Assembly (NCBI GenBank): GCA_900772695.1
Contig: CAAGRO010000375.1
Location: 1-30,480 of the forward strand
From: an uncultured Oribacterium sp.
GTDB lineage: Bacteria; Bacillota; Clostridia; Lachnospirales; Lachnospiraceae
Direction of reading: 5' to 3'
Length of the DNA stretch: 30,480 bases
The translations under genes and the position numbers were made by a program. A model generated the notes under the pieces. The model was given only the letters and a program-made list of their open reading frames with translations. It ran no database searches and was not told where the DNA came from. Shown here in pieces: positions 1 to 7,522 of this stretch (position 1 is its first letter; each line of letters begins with the position of its first letter).

Positions 1-1
1 C

Positions 2-175
2 CTCGGGATGAAGCCGTACTATCTCTACCGGCAGAAGAACATGGCCGGCAATCTCGAGAACGTCGGCTACTGCGAGGAGGGGAAGGAGTGCCTCTACAAT
101 ATCCTCATGATGGAGGAGAAGCATACCGTCGTCGGCTGTGGTGCCGGGACGAGCACGAAGGTCGTTCTGCCATCA
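2..175 (+). pseudogene. hemZ: HemZ C-terminal fragment, opposite strand to the rest of hemZ
   Basis: Reading the plus strand from base 2 gives LGMKPYYLYRQKNMAGN followed by ENVGY, NILMMEE and GAGTSTKVVLP. These are signature blocks of the C-terminal half of HemZ-type coproporphyrinogen III dehydrogenases. The N-terminal part of the same protein lies immediately to the right on the minus strand, so the two pieces face each other. HemZ similarity ends near 172, and from about 198 onward the plus strand is just the complement of the minus-strand part. The last ~30 residues expected in the family are missing here. The open frame runs on to 703, but that extension is antisense shadow. Left and right limits are approximate because the window begins inside the fragment. 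It could reflect a real inversion or a chimeric assembly junction. Confidence 0.75.
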
Positions 176-1542
176 ATGAAAAATTGCTTGACAACCATGG
201 CGAGGCTGTGCACGGTCAGGCTGTCCGGCTTCAGCCGTCCGATCTCTGAGAGCGTATGCGTCACCTCCGGGAGCTTCTCGCCCGGCAGTCCCAGGATGAT
301 ATCCATGTTGATGTTCTCGAAGCCGAGGGAACGCGCGAGCGCATACTTCTCGATGACCTCCTCCACGCTGTGCTTTCGACCGATCAGGTCGAGGGTCTTC
401 TGGCAGAAGGTCTGCGGGTTCACCGAGATCCGGTCGACACCGGCCGCCTTTAGGATCTCGAGCTTCCCGCACGTGATGGAGTCCGGTCGCCCTGCTTCCA
501 CGGTGAACTCGACGATGCCCGGCATGCCCGTCACGGTGTGCATCCACGGTGCCTCGTCCATGTCCGCCGCTGCCGGCTTCGCCAATGCTTCCGCTGTGCC
601 ATCGTCACGCTGCGTTTCGTCTGCAGCAGGCGCTGCGCCTGCACGCAGGATGGAGACATTGGCCTCCCCGCAGATCTCGTGGACGAGATCCATCAGGACC
701 TGAAGCCAGTGCTCGTCGAGGGCCGTCGGCGTGCCACCGCCGATGTAGATGGTCTGCAGCGGTCGGTGCAGCTCGCCGCACATGTGCTGCACGGTGAAGC
801 GGAGCTCCTTCCGGAGATTCTCCATATAATCGCCGAGCCGCTTCTCCCAGGCGTCGATCGTGTTGCTGAGGAAGGAGCAGTAGAGGCAGCGGGTCGGACA
901 GAACGGGATGCCGATGTAGAGGCTCCAGCCCTCCTTATAGCTGCGACCGGTGGTCTCGCGGATACGGTCGAGGATCCGCTGCTCGCGGACCGCGATGTCG
1001 ACCATGAGATCGAGCTTCTCACCGCGGATGCAGTACTCCTTCCGGAGGTCTGCACGGATCTTCCGGAGCGCCTCCTCCGGGAACGCATGCCCTGGCAGTG
1101 CCTCCAGCAGCGGGCTCACGAGGGACACCGGACGGATCCCGGTGAGGTCGCCCCATGGGAGCTCCTTCCCGGTCATGCCGACCAGGGTGTCGTAGAGCTC
1201 GGCCTTGATGACGGACTTATCCTCCTTCCGGACACCGCTAAGCGGAAGCGCGGCGGCCTCCACGGTGAAGCTCAGGCGGATGCTGTCCTCCACCATCCCC
1301 TCCGGGGTGACTTCGGAGGCCATGCGGGCGCGGTTCTTCGTGGACTTTTTATTGACGGCGGTCACCTCACCGGTGGCCTGCGCCTGCTTCAGCGCGTTTT
1401 TCTCCTCCTGGGTGGTGTTCGAAAAATGCACGCCCTCCGGGGTCCGGATCTCGAACTCCTCCCCCGGATAGAAGGCCTGCACCAGCTCCCGGATGTCCTG
1501 CTCATAACCCGCTGCGATACTGTCTAAAACCAGTCGAATCAA
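94..1542 (-). CDS. hemZ: HemZ-like coproporphyrinogen III dehydrogenase, N-terminal part only (interrupted)
   Basis: Radical-SAM enzyme related to oxygen-independent coproporphyrinogen III oxidase, which decarboxylates coproporphyrinogen in haem synthesis. The 4Fe-4S motif CPTRCLYC sits at residues 215-222 (C215, C219, C222) and is followed by the IGGGTPT strand (about 267-273). Later family blocks EFTVEAGRPD, RISVNPQT, DIILGLPGE and LTVHSLA are all present. The start is a TTG with GAGGT 7 nt upstream; no better ATG is seen. Family identity stops at about residue 448 (base 199). The remaining ~34 residues down to base 94 are antisense of the HemZ C-terminal piece and are not HemZ-like. The protein therefore lacks roughly its last 100 residues and is probably non-functional in this arrangement. 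Residues about 295-342 form an Ala-rich segment not expected between the barrel strands. The gene lies downstream of the metallo-hydrolase and rel, an order familiar from Clostridia. Confidence 0.8.
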   Translation of the reverse strand: MIRLVLDSIAAGYEQDIRELVQAFYPGEEFEIRTPEGVHFSNTTQEEKNALKQAQATGEVTAVNKKSTKNRARMASEVTPEGMVEDSIRLSFTVEAAALPLSGVRKEDKSVIKAELYDTLVGMTGKELPWGDLTGIRPVSLVSPLLEALPGHAFPEEALRKIRADLRKEYCIRGEKLDLMVDIAVREQRILDRIRETTGRSYKEGWSLYIGIPFCPTRCLYCSFLSNTIDAWEKRLGDYMENLRKELRFTVQHMCGELHRPLQTIYIGGGTPTALDEHWLQVLMDLVHEICGEANVSILRAGAAPAADETQRDDGTAEALAKPAAADMDEAPWMHTVTGMPGIVEFTVEAGRPDSITCGKLEILKAAGVDRISVNPQTFCQKTLDLIGRKHSVEEVIEKYALARSLGFENINMDIILGLPGEKLPEVTHTLSEIGRLKPDSLTVHSLAMVVKQFFIDGRTTFVLVPAPQPTTVCFSSIMRIL

Positions 1543-1689
1543 TGTTTCTACCTCTATTTCATAAAATGCCCTGCCGAAAGCAAGGGCTGCAAATCACTGT
1601 CATAAACAGGACATGGGCCTGCGTATTCTGCACAGACCCATGCTTGCTAAAGGACAGGTGCGGTGATGTCAGCGCCTGCCCTTCTCTAT

Positions 1690-2385
1690 TTAAAGATTCA
1701 CCCTGCCTAAGAAAACAGCCGGGTTGTACTTCTGCTCGTTTCCGATCGAGCTCTGTGCCTCATGGCCCGGAAATACACTGGTATCTGCCGGAAGCACCAG
1801 CAGCTTCTCTACGATGCTCTTCACGATGGCTTCCTGCGATCCGCCCACGAAGTCGGTGCGTCCGAAGGACTCCTTAAAGAGCGTGTCACCGGAAAACAGC
1901 AGCGGATAGATCTTCGGCTCCGTCGCGCTCTCCGGCTGGAAGGACAGCCCGTCTGCGATATAGAAGCAGCAGGAGCCCGGCGTATGGCCCGGAGTTTCCA
2001 GCACCTTCCACTCCCGACCGAGATGGTGCAGGATATCGCCGTCGCGGAAGGTCTCATACTCCCCCGGCTGCAGGGTGACCTCGACGCCGAAGTTCCCGCT
2101 CAGGTTCCGCTTCGGATCCGCGAGGGTCTCCGCCTCATCTGCACAGGCGTAGATCTTTATGCCGAAATGCTGCGCCACATCCTTCGCCGCCATGATATGG
2201 TCGAAGTGACCGTGGGTGAGGAGGATCGCTTCCGGCTTCAGATGGAGCTCCTCCTCTATGATTTTTATGATATGCGGTGCGTTCGCTGCCGGATCGATGA
2301 TCACGCAGGCACGCGTTTCATCATCGTAGCAGAAGTAGACGTTCGTCTGCACCACACCGGTTACGTATTTTGATACTTTTAACAT
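1690..2385 (-). CDS. Metallo-beta-lactamase-fold hydrolase (glyoxalase II-like)
   Basis: 231-residue cytoplasmic protein of the short glyoxalase-II/YqgX-like group. The metal-binding motif THGHFDH is at residues 57-63 (H58, H60, D62, H63). Further ligands are H134 in ETPGHTPGS, D167 in FSGDTLF and H208 in VFPGHE, so the full two-metal site is intact. The family hydrolyses thioesters such as S-lactoylglutathione, but the true substrate in anaerobes without glutathione is unknown. The ATG start is preceded by GGAGG at good spacing. It lies between rel and hemZ on the same strand, and this trio commonly travels together in Firmicutes. The 147-base gap to hemZ and the hairpin-rich 232-base gap to rel leave it unclear whether they share one transcript. 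Confidence 0.88.
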   Translation of the reverse strand: MLKVSKYVTGVVQTNVYFCYDDETRACVIIDPAANAPHIIKIIEEELHLKPEAILLTHGHFDHIMAAKDVAQHFGIKIYACADEAETLADPKRNLSGNFGVEVTLQPGEYETFRDGDILHHLGREWKVLETPGHTPGSCCFYIADGLSFQPESATEPKIYPLLFSGDTLFKESFGRTDFVGGSQEAIVKSIVEKLLVLPADTSVFPGHEAQSSIGNEQKYNPAVFLGRVNL

Positions 2386-2408
2386 GATCCCTCCGGGATT
2401 TACAGAGT

Positions 2409-2620
2409 AGCCTTGCCGCTGGCAAGGCTTTGAATACGTTCGCCACTATGGCATCACGTTTTTGTGCTTTCAGCACCAAACCGTGATCAACAAAGAGACA
2501 ATGCCATCTGATGCGCCTTCGGCGCGGGCATTGTCGTTTGATTTTGCCGCCTACGCGGCAAAACGGCCTCGCCGCCCGGGGGCATCACGGTTTTGTGCTT
2601 TCAGCACCAAACCGTGATCA
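2409..2620. repeat. Palindrome cluster with a 39-nt direct repeat between rel and the metallo-hydrolase
   Basis: Five dyad symmetries are packed into 212 bases. The first is AGCCTTGCC / GGCAAGGCT (2409-2417, 2421-2429). A 39-nt unit occurs at 2451-2489 and again at 2582-2620 with one mismatch; each copy folds on arms ATCACGGTTT / AAACCGTGAT around GTGC-TTTCA-GCAC. Between them are GACAATGCC / GGCATTGTC (2497-2505, 2527-2535) enclosing GCGCC-TTC-GGCGC, and TTTTGCCGC / GCGGCAAAA (2542-2550, 2555-2563). The right copy contains the rel stop codon (complement of 2618-2620). No long T-tract follows any hairpin, so these look more like REP-type or mRNA-stabilising elements than ordinary terminators. 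Confidence 0.8.
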
Positions 2621-4876
2621 TCCTTGTGCTCTTTCAATATCGATTACGCCACTGATTTTACGAAGCTTCGAAACCAGTGAACTGAGTTCTTCCTTGTTAT
2701 GGATGTCGAAGGAGACGGTGATCGTCGCCTTTTCGTTCTTGCCGACACGGGAGGTCAGGGACTTGATGTCGATGTTCGCATCGGTCAGTACCTTCGAGAC
2801 GTCGACGAGGAGGCCGACACGGTTCGTCGTGAAGATCTCGAGCTCGGTTGCGTAGGTTTCCTGTGCGTTGTCGGACTGCCATTCGGCCTCGATGAGGCGG
2901 GCCTTCTCGTCCTCCGGCAGGTTCATCATATTGATGCAGTCCGTGCGGTGGATCGTGATACCACGACCGCGGGTGACGAAGCCGACGATTTCATCGCCCG
3001 GCACCGGCGAGCAGCACTTCGCATAGCGCACGGCGAGATCATGGATGCCCTTCACCACGATGCCGGACTTCGACTTCCGGATGACCTCCGGTTTCTTCGT
3101 CATGCCCTCGATGTTGTGCAGGATATCCTCGTCCGAGACATTGGCCTCATCCTGCTTATGCTTGAGCTCGATGAGCTTCGCGATGACCTGCGACTCCTTG
3201 AGGCCGCCACGGCCGACGGACGCCAGCATGGACTCCCAGTCGGTGTAGCTGTAGCGGCGGATGACGCTCTCGACATACTCCGGCTTCGTCAGCTCACCGA
3301 GATTGTAGCCCTTCGACTTCGCATAGCTCGTGAGGAGATCCTTCCCGCGCTCGATGTTCTCGTCCTTCTGCTCGCGCTTAAACCACTGGTTGATCTTGTT
3401 CTTCGCCTGCGTCGACTTACAGATCTTCAGCCAGTCACGGCTCGGACCTCTGGAGTTCTGCGAGGTGATGATATCGACGCGGTCACCGTTCTTCAGCTGA
3501 TAGGTGACCGGGACCAGCTTGTCGTTGACCTTCGCGCCGACCATCTTGTTTCCAACTGCCGAGTGGATCGCATACGCGAAGTCGATCGGGCAGGAGCCGG
3601 CCGGCAGGTTCTTGACATCGCCCGTCGGTGTGAAGCAGAAGACGTTCTCGTTGAAGAGGTTGAGGTCAGACTTGACCATGTTCATGAATTCCTTCGAGTC
3701 GGACTCGTCCTTCTGCCACTCGAGGATCTCATGCAGCCAGTTCATCTTCACATCTTCCTGCTCGCTGGCCTTTTCCTTCGATCCGCCGGACTCCTTATAC
3801 TTCCAGTGCGCCGCGATACCGAACTCTGCCGTACGGTGCATCTCGAAGGTACGGATCTGGATCTCGAACGGTACACCGTCGGAGCCGATGACCGTCGTAT
3901 GCAGCGACTGGTACATGTTCGGCTTCGGCATCGCGATGTAGTCCTTGAAGCGCCCCGGAATCGGGGTATACATCTTATGGATCACACCGAGCGCCGCATA
4001 GCAGTCCCGTACGGTCTCCACGATGATACGGATCGCGAACAGATCATAGATCTGGTCGATGGTTTTATTCTGATTTACCATCTTACGATAGATGGAGAAG
4101 AAGTGCTTCACACGACCGCTGATCTCGGCATCGATCCCCGACTCCTTGATATGCTTCGACACCTCGGTGACAATGCTCTTGATCCGGGCTTCTCTGGCTT
4201 CCTTCTTCAGGTTGACCTTCGCCGCAAGATCATAGTAGATATCCGGCTCGAGGTACTTCAGAGACAGGTCATCCATCTCGATCTTGATCTTACTGATACC
4301 GAGACGCTCCGCGAGCGGGGAATAGATTTCAAGGGACTCCCGCGCCTTCTCCTTCTGCTTCGCCGGGGTCTGGTACTCCAGCGTGCGGAGGTTATGAAGA
4401 CGGTCGGCGAGCTTGATGATGATGACACGGATATCCTTCGCCATCGAAACGAACATCTTCCGAAGATTCTCCGCCTGCATCTCGACCTTATCCGTGTTGA
4501 GATTGAGCTGTGTCAGCTTCGTAACGCCATCAACGAGCAGCGCCACATCCGGATTAAACTCCTTCGTGATCTCGTCCAGCGTCATGCCGGTATCCTCGAC
4601 GACATCGTGCAGCAGTCCCGCGGCGATGGTTTCCTTATCCATCTGAAGATCAGCGAGAATGATGGCGACGCAAAGCGGGTGAATGATGTATGGTTCACCT
4701 GATTTCCGCTTCTGGTCCTTATGCTGTTCCTTCGCTACCTGATAGGCCTTCTCGATCATGCTGAGATCATCGGATGGATGATATGCCCGGATGGCCCTGA
4801 TCAGTTCCTTATATAATTCCTCCGGCGGTGTGTTATCCGCAGGTCTCTCCAGTACTACTTCTTCCTCTGTCATCAT
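2618..4876 (-). CDS. relA: Bifunctional (p)ppGpp synthetase/hydrolase Rel
   Basis: 752-residue long RSH enzyme that makes (p)ppGpp from GTP/GDP and ATP on starved ribosomes and also hydrolyses it. In order: HD hydrolase domain with H66 (YIIHP), H90-D91 (LLHDVVED) and D158 (KLADRLHN); synthetase domain with RFKD at about 309-312 and KPNMYQSLHTT; TGS domain starting near VFCFTPTGDVKNLP; and a C-terminal ACT domain (TELEIFTTNRVGLLVDVSK). RFKD is the RXKD form typical of bifunctional Rel rather than E. coli RelA. The ATG at 4876 is preferred because GAGGA lies 7 nt upstream; a GTG at 4930 would add 18 non-conserved residues. A second ATG follows directly at 4873. A strong sigma-70-like promoter lies upstream, and a CBS-pair protein is transcribed divergently. 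The stop codon falls inside a repeated palindrome. Confidence 0.95.
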   Translation of the reverse strand: MMTEEEVVLERPADNTPPEELYKELIRAIRAYHPSDDLSMIEKAYQVAKEQHKDQKRKSGEPYIIHPLCVAIILADLQMDKETIAAGLLHDVVEDTGMTLDEITKEFNPDVALLVDGVTKLTQLNLNTDKVEMQAENLRKMFVSMAKDIRVIIIKLADRLHNLRTLEYQTPAKQKEKARESLEIYSPLAERLGISKIKIEMDDLSLKYLEPDIYYDLAAKVNLKKEAREARIKSIVTEVSKHIKESGIDAEISGRVKHFFSIYRKMVNQNKTIDQIYDLFAIRIIVETVRDCYAALGVIHKMYTPIPGRFKDYIAMPKPNMYQSLHTTVIGSDGVPFEIQIRTFEMHRTAEFGIAAHWKYKESGGSKEKASEQEDVKMNWLHEILEWQKDESDSKEFMNMVKSDLNLFNENVFCFTPTGDVKNLPAGSCPIDFAYAIHSAVGNKMVGAKVNDKLVPVTYQLKNGDRVDIITSQNSRGPSRDWLKICKSTQAKNKINQWFKREQKDENIERGKDLLTSYAKSKGYNLGELTKPEYVESVIRRYSYTDWESMLASVGRGGLKESQVIAKLIELKHKQDEANVSDEDILHNIEGMTKKPEVIRKSKSGIVVKGIHDLAVRYAKCCSPVPGDEIVGFVTRGRGITIHRTDCINMMNLPEDEKARLIEAEWQSDNAQETYATELEIFTTNRVGLLVDVSKVLTDANIDIKSLTSRVGKNEKATITVSFDIHNKEELSSLVSKLRKISGVIDIERAQG

Positions 4877-4961
4877 AGCGCTATCCTCATCATGAAGTGC
4901 TGTTCCGCGCAGCAGATGCCGCCTGCGCACACTTCTCGTATAAACATATAGTCAAAATTAA

Positions 4962-4990
4962 ATTTTACTATCTGCAGGGAATAATGTCAA
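4962..4990 (-). promoter_or_regulatory. rel promoter
   Basis: On the minus strand a perfect -35 TTGACA (complement of 4985-4990) is followed after 17 bases by TAAAAT (complement of 4962-4967), which matches the -10 consensus at five of six positions. Transcription would begin near 4955, giving a leader of about 78 nt before the rel ATG at 4876. Confidence 0.65.
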
Positions 4991-5089
4991 AAGATGTATC
5001 GATTTTCGGCATTTCCCGTCCCCTGCGCTGCCGCGTCGTGTACAAATATCCATACAATCTTTATGAATTTTTAACGATTCGGTCATAGC

Positions 5090-5118
5090 TTGTACATACC
5101 TTTCGGTTAAAATAGATA
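5090..5118 (+). promoter_or_regulatory. Candidate promoter of the CBS-pair gene
   Basis: TTGTAC (5090-5095) and TAGATA (5113-5118) are 17 bases apart. An alternative -10 TATAGT at 5117-5122 would give a 21-base spacer. The match is weak but the region is AT-rich and correctly placed, about 30 nt before the start codon's ribosome binding site GGAGG (5136-5140). Confidence 0.35.
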
Positions 5119-5147
5119 TAGTATCGAAAATAAATGGAGGACTTTTC

Positions 5148-5588
5148 ATGAATATTCTTTTCTTCCTGACTCCGAAATGTGATGTAGCATATCTCGAGGA
5201 AGATCATACACTGCGGCAGGCACTCGAAAAGATGGAGTTCCACCGCTACTCAACCATCCCGGTCCTGACGAAGGACGGCAAATACTATGGCACCATGACC
5301 GAAGGCGACCTGCTCTGGGAAATCAAAAACGATCTCCACATGGAGCTGAAGGACACGGAAAAGATCCGGGTGTCCGACATCCCGATGAAGAATCACTATG
5401 AGCCGGTAAGGGTCAACGCCAGCATGGAAGATATCATGAAGCGCGCATCCCGCCAGAACTTCGTGCCGGTCGTCGATGATTCGGATCACTTCATCGGCAT
5501 GATCCGACGGAAGGAGCTGATCAATTATCTCTACGAGCATTCCGATATCAAGGACGCCATCCTCGAAGCCGTAAAGAAGGTCATCTGA
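5148..5588 (+). CDS. Stand-alone CBS-pair protein, possible DarB/CbpB-like regulator
   Basis: 146-residue soluble protein made almost wholly of two CBS motifs, with no catalytic, membrane or DNA-binding domain. CBS1 covers about residues 10-65 (YSTIPVLTKDGKYYGTMTEGDLL). CBS2 covers about 75-135 (ASMEDIMKRASRQNFVPVVDD then HFIGMIRRKELINYL). CBS pairs bind adenine nucleotides. Length and layout resemble B. subtilis DarB (YkuL) and Listeria CbpB, which bind c-di-AMP and, when free of it, bind and stimulate Rel. That relationship is inferred from architecture and from divergent placement beside rel, not from a computed alignment. The ATG is preceded by GGAGG at 7 nt. It is one of only three complete plus-strand genes in the window. 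Other stand-alone CBS proteins with unknown ligands are the main alternative. Confidence 0.85.
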   Translation: MNILFFLTPKCDVAYLEEDHTLRQALEKMEFHRYSTIPVLTKDGKYYGTMTEGDLLWEIKNDLHMELKDTEKIRVSDIPMKNHYEPVRVNASMEDIMKRASRQNFVPVVDDSDHFIGMIRRKELINYLYEHSDIKDAILEAVKKVI

Positions 5589-5667
5589 CCGATTCGTGAT
5601 ACGAACGATCCCTAGAGAATCGTCGGTCAATGTGAACGATCCGGGGGGCACAGACCCACCCATCCTA

Positions 5668-5751
5668 AAAGAGGCTGCTGCAGGAATCCGCAGGTACGGT
5701 TCTGATATACATCAGATACCGCCACTCAGGATTCTCTGCAACAGCCTCTTT
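5668..5751. terminator. Bidirectional terminator-like long hairpin between convergent genes
   Basis: The outer arms AAAGAGGCTG (5668-5677) and CAGCCTCTTT (5742-5751) are perfectly complementary, and pairing continues inward through TGCAG and GGATT with small mismatches. Inside the loop a second hairpin TCTGAT-ATAC-ATCAGA (5701-5716) is nested. It lies between the convergent CBS-pair gene and greA-family gene, and A/T runs flank both arms, so it can serve both directions. Confidence 0.7.
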
Positions 5752-5798
5752 GCCTGTTCTGATTTTATGTTTCGTCCGTTTCTTCGATCAGCGAAGGC

Positions 5799-6302
5799 TT
5801 AATATGCCTTAATCTGATCATCCGCCGACTCCCCGGTGTTTTCGATGTTCCGGATGATGACATCATAGCGGATGCCATTCTCCATCCGGACCGTGCAGCG
5901 GTCGCCGACCTTATGCCCCATGATGGCACGTCCGATCGGTGATTCATTCGAGATGAGCCCGTGAATACTGTTTCCACGGATCGAGGTCACGATGCGATAG
6001 GTTTCCTCCTCGTCATCCTCCTCGAAGTACAGAGTCACGGTATTATTGAGCCCGACCTCGTCGTCCTTCGACGAATCATCGATGATCCGTGCGAAGCGAA
6101 GCACCCGCTCCAGATAATTGATGCGGCCGTTGTTTTCACGATTGGCCTTCTTCGCGGCATAATACTCGAAATTCTCGGAACGGTCGCCCTGCGCAGCTGC
6201 CTCGGCGATTTCCTTCGTGATCTGCGGACGGAGCACCAGCTTCCGATGGTCGATCTCGGCCTGGATCTTCTCGACGTCCGACTTCGTCAGTTCCTGTCCC
6301 AT
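5799..6302 (-). CDS. greA: GreA/GreB-family transcription elongation factor
   Basis: 167-residue protein that would enter the RNA polymerase secondary channel and stimulate cleavage of backtracked transcripts. An N-terminal coiled coil (about residues 5-75) carries the tip sequence GDRSENFEYYAAKK, matching the acidic D/E pair of GreA (canonical DLSENAEYHAAK). A C-terminal FKBP-like domain follows, with the family block ISNESPIGRAIMGHKVGD. The ATG at 6302 overlaps the apt TGA by one base, which indicates translational coupling; a GTG one codon upstream (6305) is also possible. The protein is slightly longer than typical GreA (about 158) owing to extra residues in the linker and tail. It is the last gene of its strand before the convergent hairpin terminator. 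Confidence 0.9.
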   Translation of the reverse strand: MGQELTKSDVEKIQAEIDHRKLVLRPQITKEIAEAAAQGDRSENFEYYAAKKANRENNGRINYLERVLRFARIIDDSSKDDEVGLNNTVTLYFEEDDEEETYRIVTSIRGNSIHGLISNESPIGRAIMGHKVGDRCTVRMENGIRYDVIIRNIENTGESADDQIKAY

Positions 6303-6832
6303 CACTTACCCTCGTAGGTGATCAGGGAGGTCAGCGGATACTTTCGGAGCTGATCACGACCGTTCAGTCCCGCAAGCTCCATCACGACCGCGATCTGTGC
6401 CACTTCACCCTGGAGCTGCTCGACCAGCCTGCAGGCAGCGGCGAGTGTGCCACCGGTGGCGATCAGATCATCGACGATGACGACCTTCTCCCCCGGCTGA
6501 ATCGCGTCCTTATGGATCTCGATCTCTGCCTGACCATACTCGAGGTCATACTTCGCAGAAACGGTCTCGCGCGGAAGCTTGCCCTTCTTCCGTACCGGCA
6601 CGAAGCCCTTATGCATCGCATATGCGATCGCGGTTCCGAAGATGAAGCCTCTGGACTCCAGGCCCAGTACCACATCGAAATCCACGCCCTCCAGGGCCTT
6701 GATGAGACCATCCACCGCATCCTGCAGGCCGTCCGGATCCTGTACCAGGGATGTGATATCACGGAACATGATGCCCTTCTGTGGGAAATCCGGAATGGTC
6801 AGTACATAATCTTCCAAATGCTCTCTCTTCAT
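6302..6832 (-). CDS. apt: Adenine phosphoribosyltransferase
   Basis: 176 residues, the normal length for Apt, which salvages adenine with PRPP to give AMP in the cytoplasm. The PRPP-binding motif VVIVDDLIATGGT is intact, and the family blocks IPDFPQKGIMFRDIT at the N-terminus and LESRGFIFG in the core are clear. GAGGAG lies 5 nt before the ATG. It overlaps the greA-family gene by one base, so the two are co-translated. In many Firmicutes apt lies directly upstream of rel; here a CBS-pair gene and greA have been placed between them. Confidence 0.96.
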   Translation of the reverse strand: MKREHLEDYVLTIPDFPQKGIMFRDITSLVQDPDGLQDAVDGLIKALEGVDFDVVLGLESRGFIFGTAIAYAMHKGFVPVRKKGKLPRETVSAKYDLEYGQAEIEIHKDAIQPGEKVVIVDDLIATGGTLAAACRLVEQLQGEVAQIAVVMELAGLNGRDQLRKYPLTSLITYEGK

Positions 6833-6926
6833 AACGTCTCCTCGCTTTTCACTTCATAATATGCGGGCGATGCGCTCGCCTGACCGACGAAGCAGGGCCT
6901 GTAAAGAAGCCCCGTCGCGTCATCGC

Positions 6927-7484
6927 TTAATTCTTATGGTACTTGGCTGCATAGCTCATGATCGCTGCGACGGTCTTGCCGTCCGTCATCTTGCCCTCAT
7001 AGATCAGCTGCTGCAGATCCTTGAGCTCCCAGGCCTCGACACCGAGCTCCTCATCCTCATCCCAGTGAACCTTTCCCTTTTCGAGATGATCCGCCACATA
7101 AATACCGATCTTCTCATCGAGAAAGGCGATGGTCGTATTGACATACAGGAGAAAATCGAGGTGATCCGTCTTATATCCGGTCTCCTCCTCGAGCTCGCGC
7201 ATCGCGCACTCCTCAAACGGCTCGTCCTCCCGATCGCGCTTTCCCGCCGGAATCTCCAGGGTATAGCGGTCGAGGGCATGACGGAACTGACGCACCATCA
7301 GGATACGTCCGTCCGGAAGCACCGGCAGTACCGCAGCCGCGCCCTTATGATGGATGAAATCCCAGTGGGTCTTATGCCCGCCGACATCCACATAGTCATC
7401 GTAGACAGTGATGACCTTGCCCTGATAGGCAAGCTTCCGCTCGATCAGCTTTACCGGTTTCTCTGCATTATTTTCGTTTAACAT
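6927..7484 (-). CDS. NUDIX hydrolase, ADP-ribose pyrophosphatase-like (NudF type)
   Basis: 185-residue cytoplasmic enzyme of the ADP-ribose/ADP-sugar pyrophosphatase group. The NUDIX box follows the IPAG strand: GKRDREDEPFEECAMRE then LEEETGY. It has one more residue between G and the first E than the GX5E consensus, a variation I believe also occurs in clostridial homologues. The upstream WDFIHHKGAAAVLPVLPDGRILMVRQFRHA block is typical of the NudF subgroup. The ATG at 7484 has AGGAGG 8 nt upstream; an open frame extends further upstream to 7577, but its residues do not look like a NUDIX N-terminus. The ribosome binding site and the -10 box both lie inside a 35-bp inverted repeat. apt follows 94 bases downstream on the same strand. 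Confidence 0.92.
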   Translation of the reverse strand: MLNENNAEKPVKLIERKLAYQGKVITVYDDYVDVGGHKTHWDFIHHKGAAAVLPVLPDGRILMVRQFRHALDRYTLEIPAGKRDREDEPFEECAMRELEEETGYKTDHLDFLLYVNTTIAFLDEKIGIYVADHLEKGKVHWDEDEELGVEAWELKDLQQLIYEGKMTDGKTVAAIMSYAAKYHKN

Positions 7485-7487
7485 AAA

Positions 7488-7522
7488 ACTATCCTCCTGT
7501 GCTCCAGGCACACGAGGATAGT
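7488..7522. promoter_or_regulatory. Inverted repeat spanning -10 box and ribosome binding site of the NUDIX gene
   Basis: Arms ACTATCCTC (7488-7496) and GAGGATAGT (7514-7522) are perfectly complementary, with a C-C mismatch and then a second 5-bp stem TGTGC / GCACA around TCCAG. On the minus strand the left arm includes the gene's AGGAGG, and the right arm overlaps the -10 box TATACT (complement of 7520-7525, with an extended TG). It may be an operator for a dimeric repressor or, in a longer transcript, a hairpin masking the ribosome binding site. Confidence 0.6.

Noticed and set aside
2451..2620. Repeats near rel as a CRISPR array
   Set aside because: Only two copies, with palindromic content between them and no regular spacers or cas genes.
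2699..4702. Very long plus-strand open frame (667 codons) opposite rel
   Set aside because: It is the antisense of rel; the composition is Asp/Leu/Arg-rich with no domain, start signal or family resemblance. The G+C-rich codon usage of the real gene keeps the opposite frame open.
6833..6926. Promoter or terminator between NUDIX and apt genes
   Set aside because: A TATTAT -10-like box lacks a -35 partner, and the hairpin GGCGA / TCGCC is only 5 bp without a T-tract; evidence too weak to list.
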